Shown here piece by piece: positions 34,370 to 45,568 of a stretch of 64,000 bases of DNA. The position numbers and the translations under genes are program-made. Origin of the DNA: Erythroxylum novogranatense (Eukaryota; Streptophyta; Magnoliopsida; Malpighiales; Erythroxylaceae); NCBI GenBank assembly GCA_029891385.1, contig CM057235.1, forward strand, positions 7,869,001 through 7,933,000. The letters run 5' to 3'. Each line of letters starts with the position of its first letter. Position 1 is the first letter of the stretch. The notes under the pieces were generated by a model, which saw only the letters and a program-made list of their open reading frames with translations, ran no database searches and was not told the origin of the DNA.

Positions 34370-34735
34370 CTAATTGGTGAATCTGTAACAGTGAGTGATA
34401 ACGCTGCAGCCACGAGTATATGGGTTGGCTTTCCCTCTCCATGAGCAGTTATAGTAGGACTTTCCTCTACGATTGCATGGAGCTTTATTTTTCAGAAGGG
34501 CTCCGTAGCTTATGTACCTTGTCGCTTGAGCAAGGATTCTTCTTCTCGTATCCGATTCCATCGTCATTTCTTCAACCTCCTTTATGCAATAATCACCGTC
34601 ACACCTCGTCTCTTGATCCGTGTGCATTCTTGAAATGTCCTTTATATGCCATTCCTCGTCTTTATAATATGCTAGTGATCTGCGCACTAATGCCAGGGCT
34701 ATCAAGAGAAACACTGTTGAGAAATGAATGTTCAT
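34370..34735 (-). CDS. Rapid alkalinization factor (RALF) peptide precursor
   Basis: This is an intact intronless gene of 121 residues, the usual size for the family. Residues 1-22 form a hydrophobic signal peptide (MNIHFSTVFLLIALALVRRS...). The pro-region carries the paired cysteines C45 and C50. RRRIL at 64-68 is a site-1-protease type cleavage site. The mature peptide then has YISY at 74-77, needed in known RALFs for receptor binding, and four cysteines (C87, C97, C110, C116) in the family spacing, with SYYNC and PYTRGC motifs. Known RALFs are secreted to the apoplast and signal through FERONIA-type receptor kinases with LRX or LLG partners, changing extracellular pH and growth. Which family member it is cannot be settled by eye; the YISYGALL start resembles the RALF4/19 or RALF1-like groups. 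It stands alone, between a MITE and a tandem duplication. The start codon is fixed by the signal peptide. Confidence 0.95.
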   Translation of the reverse strand: MNIHFSTVFLLIALALVRRSLAYYKDEEWHIKDISRMHTDQETRCDGDYCIKEVEEMTMESDTRRRILAQATRYISYGALLKNKAPCNRRGKSYYNCSWRGKANPYTRGCSVITHCYRFTN

Positions 34736-35351
34736 TATACGTAGGGATAAAGCGAGGCCGAGGATGCTTGTTAATAAAGCAGTTGGCTATGGAAGATGGG
34801 TGGTAGTACCTTAGGGATTGTTTCAGTGACTCTGAGCAAATAAAACTTGATTGCTCGATGCATGTGAGCTTTGCTTTTAAGTTGTACTTTAACATGTACA
34901 GCTTCTCAAGCAACCGACGATTTCTGTAACAGTCCTATAATAATGCCCATTTTTGCTCATTGACCTTTTTGCAAAGAAAGACTAACAAACTGAATGTTAT
35001 GTCCTAGTCTAGTAAACACTTTTTACGGGTCATGATCTACATATGATAATGAGCTGCGCATGATCAAGTCAGAGACGATACATAGTAGTTCAGAAAACTT
35101 TAATTTGTATCCTCGCATAGCCATCATCACAATATGTATCTACATATGGCTGGCTTCCCTTAAAACAATGAAGAATATTACGGTAGAGATGAGGCATTAA
35201 TTTTAATTAATACACATTGCAAGCAAATTCCTTGTTTAAAATACATGGAAAATTAAAAAAATTATATATCGCTTAACATTTTTATTTAGAAAGAGAATTA
35301 CTTTCGTTGTTTTAAAATCTCATATTAGAAGCATTACATTTTGACACTATT
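34736..35351. other. Upstream region of the RALF gene
   Basis: This holds the presumed promoter and 5' untranslated region of the minus-strand RALF gene. No clear TATA box was found at a convincing distance. The 83-codon minus frame at 34662-34913 overlaps the gene start in another frame and is treated as spurious. Confidence 0.45.
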
Positions 35352-37347
35352 TAAACCTTAATTACTTCTTTTAAGGTAATTGATTACTGGTTTCTATATC
35401 ACCTTTCTACTCTAATACTCGATTAAGACAAGCATATTTATTATTTGGTACTAATAAAGTGGTATTAGGAATCAATCTCACGAAAAACATTTGAAGTATT
35501 GAATCCAATCCTCTTCTTATTATCTACTCTATAATAAAGTAGACTTAATGATTGATTAAATTTAAACCAAAAAAAATGCCAACTACTTTAGATCACTATG
35601 AGAAAACTTATATTAACAAATACATAGACCATATTTTCCCTAATTTCATCTTCTACAATAATAACAATGTCCAAGAGAAATCTTATCGACACGCAGAGTT
35701 TGGAAGATTCAAGAGTATCTGATCCTTGGAAGATTCAGTAGTATGCAGTCTTACTCCTAACTAGTAGAGAGGTTATTTCCAAACCTAATTTCATCTTCTA
35801 TATTCAATTAATTACAAGAATTTCATTGTTTAGACTTGTGAGTTTTCTTAGCATAACGATTTGCCACCTCTTAATACCCAACCACTTATTTCTAAATAGA
35901 TTTAACCATTACTACTATTTAATTAGTTTTCTGTCGAAATGCACTAAGTTTTTTGAAACCCATAAAAGGTTACCCTAATAATTTACATATAGGTTCTCTT
36001 TCCTACATCTATATATAGACAAAATCATATGTATGGAAAAAAACAGTTGAAAGTAAGAAAAAAATGATTTAAGGTATCCATAATGAAAATCGCTATCCTC
36101 TATCAATGATCAATTCTTTATAATTATTTTTTATCTATCTCTAACAAAAACGGACCTTAGATTTGTTGTTAGACTCTCATTCAATAGCTGGCCACTGACT
36201 CAAATTAAGGTTAAAGTCCAGAATAAAAGAATAAATAGAAGTTCTTAAAACCCTAATTTTTGCTATTTTAAATTTATAGTCCCAAGAGATATCTAAAAAA
36301 GAATGGGTTCATATATTTTTCTATTTCTAAACAACCTAAAAATGGAATTTTTAGATCTATTTACAAGCTCTTTGTAGCGTCTTAAATCATCTTAATTAGA
36401 GATAAAATGAGAAAGTTATGATCAAGTTTGAGAAGAATTACAAATGTTTCCTTGCGAATCTTTATAGAGAAAAAGTCATAGGCACTGATGCACATGTGTC
36501 TTAATCCATGTATGTATGTATAACTCTTCTTAAAGATATACAGGCTAGGATACGATCACATCTTACCCCCTATATCTCTTAGAAATTCTCTTTGTTGTAT
36601 AACCTTCTTTTATCTCATGTGTCATGTTATGTCTTATCTCCATATTATCAGAGAAGAGTATGGGTGACATATGATTTTATTCATCCAAAAAATGGTGCTT
36701 TCTTAATATTTTGAATTGTAAAGTCCTCATTTCTAGGCTATGTCATTCCTTAAGAAATTCTTACATAATTACCTAAAATAAGACCTAGATTTAATCATTA
36801 GTACCTTAGGCTATCATTATGATTAGGAAATTTTAACAAGGAATCATTTATTCTTTTAATGTCCATACGTGATGGAGACCTAGACAAGCATTAGAACCTT
36901 ATTCAATTTTACTTATTTTGTAATAGATTAGGATAGACTAATACTTCACGTTTCTAAAGTTGTACTTCTAATCCATATAATGTCTTATTAAAGATAGCAT
37001 TTTACACCTTGGTATATAAGGTTTATAGGAGACAAACCTAAAGAGATTCTAGAAAAAAACATATCAATGCACAATAATTCAAAGCATCACTATTCATACA
37101 ATCAAGGGGCTAATTTAGTGCCTTTTCAATGAAACAAAAGTCTCTAATCAAGTCAAAAATGGGTATGGCTTGAATTAGGAAGTTATTAGATTACTTTACT
37201 CCCTATATGATGATTGTATAATTGATAATTGTTATCTGTCTATCTAGTATATAACTAACTTTGTCTAGCTATCAATACCTTGTAATACTTAGCCTTCTTT
37301 TTGGAAGATACTGTCTTTACTTTCCAATAAATGACTTAAAATCAAAT
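35352..37347. repeat. Tandem duplication, unit 1 (about 2.0 kb)
   Basis: The sequence from TAAACCTTAATTACTTC at 35352 to ACTTAAAATCAAAT near 37347 recurs almost unchanged at 37386-39380, offset by 2,034 bases. Differences are sparse substitutions and a few short indels, for example in the GGAAGATTCAGTAGTATG triplication near 35710 and 37735. No open frame over 60 codons and no recognisable protein domain are present. It contains neither LTR-style termini nor a polyA tail. Confidence 0.93.
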
Positions 37348-37385
37348 ACTCGATTAAGACAAGCATATTTATTATTTGGTAATAA
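37348..37385. repeat. 38-bp junction filler copied from inside the unit
   Basis: The junction between the two units starts ACTCGATTAAGACAAGCATA. The same 34 bases occur inside unit 1 at 35417-35450 and inside unit 2 at 37451-37484. Copied filler of this kind is typical of template switching or end-joining repair. Confidence 0.85.
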
Positions 37386-39380
37386 TAAACCTTAATTACT
37401 TCTTTTAAGGTAATTGATTACTGGTTTCTATATCACCTTTCTACTCTAATACTCGATTAAGACAAGCATATTTATTATTTGGTACTAATAAAGTGGTATT
37501 AGGAATCAATCTCACGAAAAACATTTGAAGTATTGAATCCAATCCTCTTCTTATTATCTACTCTATAATAAAGTAGACTTAATGATTGATTAAATTTAAA
37601 CCCAAAAAAATTGCCAACTACTTTAGATCACCATGAGAAAACTTATATTAACAAATACATAGACCATATTTTCCCTAATTTCATCTTCTACAATAATAAC
37701 AATGTCCAGTAGAAATCTTACTGACACGCAGAGTTTGGAAGATTCAGTAGTATGTAGTCCTTGGAAGATTCAGTAGTATGCAGTCTTACTCCTAACTAGT
37801 AGAGAGGTTATTTCCAAACCTAATTTCATCTTCTATATTCAATTAATTACAAGAATTTCATTGTTTAGACTTGTGAGTTTTCTTAACATAACGATTTGCC
37901 ACCTCTTAATACCCAACCACTTATTTCTAAATAGATTTAACCATTACTACTATTTAATTAGTTTTCTGTCGAAATGCACTAAGTTTTTTGAAACCCATAA
38001 AAGGTTACCCTAATAATTTACATATAGGTTCTCTTTCCTACATCTATACATAGACAAAATCATATGTATGGAAAAAAATAGTTGAAAGTAAGAAAAAATT
38101 AATTTAAGGTATCCTTAATGAAAATCGCTATCCTCTATCAATGATCAATTCTTTATAATTATTTTTTATTTATCTCTAGCAAAAAGGGACCTTAGATTTG
38201 TTGTTAGACTCTCATTCAATAGCTGGCTACTGACTCAAATTATAGTTAAAGTCTAGAATAAAAGAAAAATTAGAAGTTCTTAAAACCCTAATTTTTGCTA
38301 TTTTAAATTTATAGTCCCAAGAGATATCTAAAAAAGAATGGGTTCATGAATTTTTCTATTTCTAAACAACCTAAAAATGGAATTTTTAAATCTATTTACA
38401 AGCTCTTTGTAGCGTCTTTAATCATCTTAATTAGAGATAAAATGAGAAAGTTATGATCAAGTTTGAGAAGAATTACAAATGTTTCCTTGCGAATCTTTAT
38501 AGAGAAAAAGTCATAGGCACTGATGCACATGTGTCTTAATCCATGTATGTATGTATAACTCTTCTTAAAGATATACAGGCTAGGATACGATCACATCTTA
38601 TCCCTATATCTCTTAGAAATTCTCTTTGTTGTATAACCTTCTTTTATCTCATGTATCAGGTTATGTCTCATCTCCATATTATCAGAGAAGAGTATGGGTG
38701 ACATATGATTTTATTCATCTAAAAAATGGTACTTTCTTAATATTTTGAATTGTAAAGTCCTCATTTCTAGGCTATGTCATTCCTTAAGAAATTCTTACAT
38801 AATTACCTAAAATAAGACCTAGATTTAATGATTAGTACCTTAGGCTATCATTATGATTAGGAAATTTTAACAAGGAATCATTTATTCTTTTAATGTCCAT
38901 ACGTACTGGAGACCTAGACAAGCATTAGAACCTTATGCAATTTTACTTATTTTGTAATAGATTAGGATAGACTAATACTTCACGTTTCTAAAGCTGTACT
39001 TCTAATCCATATAATGTCTTATTAAAGATAGCATTTTACACCTTGGTATATAAGGTTTATAGGAGAAAAACCTAAAGAGATTCTAGAAAAAACATATCAA
39101 TGCACAATAATTCAAAGCATCACTATTCATACAATCAAGGCGCTAATTTGGTGCCTTTTCAATGAAACAAAAGTCTCTAATCAAGTCAAAAATGGGTATG
39201 GCTTGAATTAGGAAGTTATTAGATTACTTTAATCCCTACATGATGATTGTATAATTGATAATTGTTATCTGTCTATCTAGTATATAACTAACTTTGTCTA
39301 GCTATCAATACCTTGTAAGACTTCGCCTTCTTTTTGGAATATAATGTCTTTACTTTCCAATAAATGACTTAAAATCAAAT
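37386..39380. repeat. Tandem duplication, unit 2 (about 2.0 kb)
   Basis: This is the second copy of 35352-37347. Beyond about 39381 the sequence (AACTAATTTAGATAG) is unrelated to the junction side of unit 1. High identity against otherwise decayed neighbours implies a fairly recent event. Confidence 0.93.
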
Positions 39381-41199
39381 AAACTAATTTAGATAGAAGA
39401 TATAGAAAATACAACAAAAACATATATACATATTTCATGCACATGCATATTACTTGAATAAATTATGAAATATATGAAATAATTGTGTGAATCAACAAGA
39501 GATATATCACCTTCAAGTGTACATCTAGATTTCTTTTGTTTTAGATTAGTATTGTTTTAAAATTCTTCAATTAGAGAAAGTTAATATCTTAAAAATTTCA
39601 AATATGAATTATAGTTTAACTAGTAATTTATAGGAGGAACATGACCACATTTTACATAAATAGAAATTAATTCAAGATAATTATGGAAATTATTAAAAGG
39701 TTCGTCTTGATTTTATCCAATAATTTTTAACTTGGTGAAATTCTTTCTTGTTTATTTTTGTTTCCTTTTAATGCATTTTGTGTTAGGTTTTGGATAGTTT
39801 TTGTTCAATTTTTATTCTTTTCTAATATGTTTGTTCAAGATTGTTGTTAGGTGTTTGTGTTTAGGTTGAGATTTAAGGAATTAAGAAGATTTTTAAAAAG
39901 TCAAAGAATATTTAGATAACATCTCAAGATTTTAAGGAAGCCTATATATGTAGCTATTCAAATTCATTTGGACCATCAACTATTGGTTTAAAGTAAAACT
40001 TATTTCTCAACCAATGAAGCTTTACATGAACATATCTGAGGCTTATGAGATCCAAATAAGGTTATTCAAAAGGTAAAATTTAAGCCAACATCATAGGCCA
40101 TAATTCCTATGTAAAAATAGAGGCTCAAAATGTTGTTTTAAGGGGAGTAAAAGGCTAAGAATGAAATACAAAATATGTCCCGGCCTAGTCTAACCTTCCC
40201 TTGGTTTTTGGCTCATAACTTTATCTATAGGTCTTTGTTTTAAATCAAAAAGGATTCGTTGGAAAGGGAAGAGGAGAAGTGATAACTTAAGTGAAGAGAT
40301 CATGACCTAAAAAAGGAGGCATTGAGGTCAGAAAGAAGAGAGAAGTATCGGGACAGAAACAGAACTACAGAGGGAGAATCAATAGAGTTTTTTCATCAAC
40401 ATTGATTGAGGGCTAGAGAAAGCAAATCAGAGTTTCACTCCTAGCCTTTATCCAAGGGTTCTTTTGTTCTCTATTCTTTTGGGATTGTAGATTTTTTTGT
40501 TTCAATTTCTTCTTAATATAATGGAATTTACTAGTTTGAATTCAATTGATATGAGTATTATTTTCACTTTATAATGATGAGCTAAATTATTCTTACCTAG
40601 GGTTTGCATCTAGATTTAATTGAATATGTTGATTCAATAATTCCCATTAATATATATCTTTCCTAGATTGATTGTGTTATGTTAAATGCTAGGTTAATAG
40701 ACTGGCCACCTAATAGTCTTAAGATATTGAGTGAAGAATCGAAAGATGAAACTTGATATTGGAACTAAACAACCAATTACCCTAAGAATGAATTATAAAT
40801 ATAATTTCAAGGGATTACTTAATTTGTAACATCGAACATATTGTAATTGTTAGTTTATGAATGTGAGAACTATTAAATTGATAGTTGCTAATTTTATTGA
40901 AGAGACAATAAAGGTGTAGGTTAATATAATGAGAAATTTAAGAATTTAGGCGTAAAATTGATCAAAGTGTAAACCCTAGGTTATCTTTAAAAGGTTTATA
41001 TCAATTCTGTGCAATTCATACTTTTTGTTTAATTTCATAATTTCACAACCTTTATACCTTCTTGAATTTGATTATTTAATTTCTTGTTTTTAATCAAGTT
41101 ATTACAGTTAACAACTTCCTTGTGAGAAGACCTCGGGGCATCCACCATATACTATAACAACCTCGTATACTTGTAGGTGATGCATTTAGGTAGCGTTAA
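39381..41199. other. Gene-free, probable retroelement LTR/leader remnant
   Basis: No protein is visible. The part 40470-41190 has a layout seen also at 49300-50040: a T-rich start, TACCTAGGGTTTGCATCTAGATTTAATTG, and an end with CCTCGTATACTTGTAGGTGATGC. Sequences ending like this often precede gag in plant gypsy elements. This is a weak, by-eye assignment. Confidence 0.35.
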
Positions 41200-42850
41200 G
41201 TATAATGCAGCAAAAAACCATACCATTCTAAGAAAGAAACTTGACAAAAGCCTCTTCAATCTATAGTGATTTCAAACCTTCCCTTACACTAAAACCAACA
41301 ATCCCAACACCTCTCTATCTGATCACTCTGTTATAGTTGTATAATTCTCTAGGCCCTAAGGAAGAGGTAAATCACTTTTTAGCCTTAAAACATTTCAAAG
41401 AAGGCTAAGCTCTAATACTTTAGGTACCAATCAATTCATTTTCATAAGGAAAATGTTAAATGTTAAAGAGGAGCTTAAAGCCTTCTATAGAAGCAACATT
41501 GGTAACATACATCATCTCCTCCACACAAGCAAAGAAGAAATGGAGTATACACGGACTGCCTTGGTCTCTAATTCTAAATCCTCATCTTAAAAAGAGAAAA
41601 GAAGCCATCCTTGTCTAATTATGCTCAAGAAATCAATGTTGATTTCTCCTTAATGAGATAACAGTCCAAAGTTAGTTGGATTAATGAAGGAGATAGAAAA
41701 TCAGCATTATTTCATAAAGAAGTAGCTGCTAGATAATTTGTCAACAAGATTATCCCTTTGCACTCCAATGGTGCCTTCATCTCTAATCAATTTTAGCTTA
41801 TGGAATAGGTAGAAAAGTATTTTAAAAATATTCTAGGAACCTTTCATTAACTCAATCCTTTGTAATCAAAGAAATAATACATGATCAAATATCTATGTGG
41901 GAGGCTTCACCGCTCTCAAGACAAATTACTAATCAAGAAGGTTTTAGTGCTATGAATTTAATACATCCTTTTAAGGCTCCTGAACCTAATAGTATGAATG
42001 CTTTTTCTTTAAAACTTGTTCATGACTAGCTATCTTATGAAGGATACAGTTAAGGAATTCCTTAAAAAAGATAAGATGCTCAAAGAAAACAATGAGGCAT
42101 TTATATATCTCATTCGTAAAGGAAGAGAGCAAACAACCATGAAATATTATTGCCCAATTGTATATTGTAACACCATATATAATGTCATCTCCAAATTCCT
42201 AGCTAGAAGACTCAAATCACTACTTCAAAATCATATAGGAGACTTTTAGGATGAAATACTAGAAAAAAGAATTGGTGACAACATTTCACTATTCCATGAG
42301 TTATTCAAGCACTACACAAGGAAGGGAATCTATAAAAATTGTGCTATAAAAGTGTATTTTCAAGCAACTTATCATATGTTAGAATAGTCATTTTTCATCA
42401 ACATTATTTAAGCACTTAAATTCCATAATGTTTTCACTAAATGGATAAGGAAACGCATTTCAATTACTTCCTTTGATATTCTAGTCAATAAAGAACCATC
42501 TAAGTTAATTAAAGATGCTAAGGGTATTAAGCAAAGGGATCCCCTATTATGCTACCTATCCTTATTAGTGATGAAGGTGTTAACAAACTCCTCTCAAGAG
42601 TAGTAAAAAGAAGTCCAACATTTAAATATCATGCAAGATACAGAAAAGTTAAAGATTGTGAGCCTAAATTTTGCAGATGATCTTCTACTACTCTTTAAAC
42701 TGATAGAAACTTAGTTGCTTTAGTGATCACTACACTCAAAACATTAAACAAACATTCTAGGCTAGCAATAAAAAAGAGAAAAGTTAAATTTTCAACTTTA
42801 ATAGTGCCTTAAATTAGAACGAATTGCTCAAGCCTATAATAGGATTCAAG
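41200..42850 (+). pseudogene. Decayed LINE reverse transcriptase
   Basis: Plus-strand frames read LINE-type landmarks in order. VKEELKAFYRSNIGNIHHLL (near 41460) is followed by SWINEGDRKSALFHKEVAAR (from about 41680) and then a stop. Next come MNLIHPFKAPEPNSMNAFSL (near 41952), YCPIVYCNTIYNVISKFLAR and LKSLLQNHIGDF (42150-42246). The catalytic box SLNFADDLLLLFKLI lies near 42660-42705, with FADD at 42670-42681. Stops and frameshifts are many. Neither 5' end nor polyA tail could be defined. It is much more decayed than the LINE at 57527-63446 and is a different lineage copy on the opposite strand. Confidence 0.8.
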
Positions 42851-42932
42851 ATAGCAATATTTCTTATGAACTACCTTAGAGTCCTAACTTCACCTATTAG
42901 AGCAACAAGTTAGAATTTCAAGCCACTTACAC

Positions 42933-42995
42933 TAGGAAATCATACACCAAAGTATGATACATACACCAGGAAATCATACACCAAAGTAGGATAGG
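42933..42995. repeat. Short tandem repeat, about 30-bp unit
   Basis: ACTAGGAAATCATACACCAA at 42931 is repeated as CCAGGAAATCATACACCAAA at 42967, each followed by AGTA.GATA. Confidence 0.7.
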
Positions 42996-45568
42996 CATGA
43001 TAGCTAGAGAAGTAGCTACTAACTTGTTTATAAACTTGAGGGACAGATGGGGATTAGGTTGAACAACCTTATTTAACCAGATTATTGAGAACCATGACTA
43101 GCTAATCTAGAACTTTTGCTATACTAACCTAGAATTTGTGCATCACATAATTGTACATAAACTTTATGAGTCAAAGCTATTATCTTTCAAAAAAAATTCA
43201 CTTTAATATGAAAATGAAGAGAGTATGTCACCAAGATTTTAAATACTTGTATGAATGAGTGATATCTTGTAAGGAAATTTTAATATTGAAGTGTTTTATA
43301 ATGATGAAGGAGGTCGGATAATGTATTTTTTATGCTCGTATCATGATTTACTTGAGAAATGCTATGTGTCTCACTTTTGCAATTCAATAAAGACTTTAAT
43401 TTATATATCTTGTGTTTCTAATTAGAAAGCTAACTAATGAGTGTAGGTTGATGTTTGCGAGTATCAGGAGACTATAATTCCTTAATTAGGGGCACATAAA
43501 GGCTTGCAGACTTGTGGTATATGCTAAATGCCATTGTACACCTACAAAAGTGAAATTAGTTCTTGTTTTTATTAAGAGTGATTAGTTGGTTAGGGTTCAT
43601 GTTTAATTGCCTGAGGAAAAGTAACATGTCACGTGTGGGGAATTTGATAGATCCTTATTTTACATGTTTTTAGGGCGTAAGTTATTTGTAATTTAGCATT
43701 TTTATACCAAGTTTTATATAGAATAATATAAGGTTATCCTATGTTTGATTCATTGTTTCATGGGTGATGATCTCTATAATTATCCAATTGAGGTGATTTC
43801 AAAGTTATTTGAAAGATAAATCAAAGGGATACAACTCTATAGAAGACATAAAACAAAATCAGTATTGGAATTGTCTTATTTACACCTAAAAATTTACAAA
43901 CAAGATCGACGTTGGCTTGGAAGTGTAATAGGTGTTGGTTCTCATAAAAACACTCCAAGGGCATACAAAATTAAAAGTTTGATCATTATAACTCTTTTAT
44001 GTAATCCTTACTTATAAATACTCTTATTAGGTTTTTGTAGAGGATACTAGGAAGGCCATTGACAACCTCCTTTGTTAGTAAATTTTTAGCTTTATGGTTT
44101 CTTTGCATTAAGGAAGGATTTTGAAGTAAAATTGGAGGAGTTTGTAATAACTCTTTTAGTTATTTCTTTTTCTTCTGTCTTTTATGTTAAGATTTTCTTT
44201 AGCTTTGTTTCATTATATAAAGTATTTAAACATAGTTAGGGTTAGGGATGTAGCTTGGGATGGATTCTTAGATTATTAATACAAGATTTTATCATTGTTT
44301 GGATGGATTTATTCTCTTTTGTCTCAATCTTGGATTAATCTTATTCAAGGATTGTCTAAAAGAATAAAAGGAGAAGTACGATTTATGCCTTAAGAGAGTA
44401 AACACCTTAGATCTAAAGAACAAAGACTTCAATAATAATAAAAAGCATTGAATATGCTTAATAAGTTTGAATAGGATGAATTGTGCATCGAGAGGTGGTA
44501 GTAACCTAATTAATCCTACTTTTATGTCTTGAGAGAGGGCATGGAATATTAGCTTAGTTGTTATTTCAACTATGATAGTTTATATGATAAGTTCAAGGAA
44601 GTCAAACCTAAATCCCTAGCATTAGTTTTGTTGATTTATTCATTAATTATCTTGTTTGTGTAAATTTGGTAAATTAATAACTTCCAAAACCTAGTTTATT
44701 TTAGTTTTTTTGCTTAGATAGGATTAATATATAGAGTAAGAAAGTTCCTTTGGGATTAATACTTTGAATTTACTTTAGTTTTATAAACTTGTTATGATTG
44801 ACTCTATTTGCCTGTAGATTTAGCTGATCAATGAAATTCCACATTCAAGATACTGAAGTCAGCCAGCAAGTATATTGAGGTGTTTATTAGGTTAAGACAA
44901 CAAGATTCTCATTGTATTTATTTACTGAGAGAAGAGCATTGGAGTTTTGTCCAAAGTTGGTTATGTTTCATACTATTACTTTAAAAAAATTTCTAGAATG
45001 AAATATCCAACTTCACACATTTGTTTCCCATCATATGTGAAACCAAGCAAGCATTGTCTAAGTTGATTTGTGATCTAATAAGGTTATTAAGGTAATCACT
45101 TAGTAGATGATAGGGAAATGTGATGCTTATTAGTATATGATTGGTAATATCATAGCAAAAAGTTTTTTGCATTAGACTTGAGGTATAATGTTAAATGCTA
45201 ATTGTAATATATTTTTAACATTATTTGGAGAGCATTTTACTTGTATTTAGATCATTTTTATTGAATTTGATACTTAATTTTCCTTATATTTTATGTTTAT
45301 AACATGTTCTAACTATTTAATAATGAAAGAATAAATTCGGGCAAGTTTGAGTTGAGTTAAAGCAATTTTGGGATGATTTTATAGAAAGGACTTAAGACTA
45401 TGGTATCAATGGGGACCTATGTTAAGCAATATGGGGCAACAAGGAGTTGATAGAGACCCATGTTCAACAATATGAGTCAAGTAGAGAACCATCTTTAACC
45501 CATGTTCTATGTTGGTTCAATCTATTTCTTTTACTTTTCACCGAGAGAGAGGGGTGAAACAAAACCAT
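42996..45568. other. Gene-free region
   Basis: No domain or element terminus is recognised in 2.6 kb. The part 44200-44830 has the AT-rich style of gypsy leaders, but nothing decisive. Confidence 0.4.

Noticed and set aside
34420..34806. 128-codon plus frame
   Set aside because: It is the antisense of the RALF gene and its leader.
35352..39380. Two units as the LTR pair of a retrotransposon
   Set aside because: They are separated by only 38 bases and lack TG...CA ends, a primer site and a target duplication.
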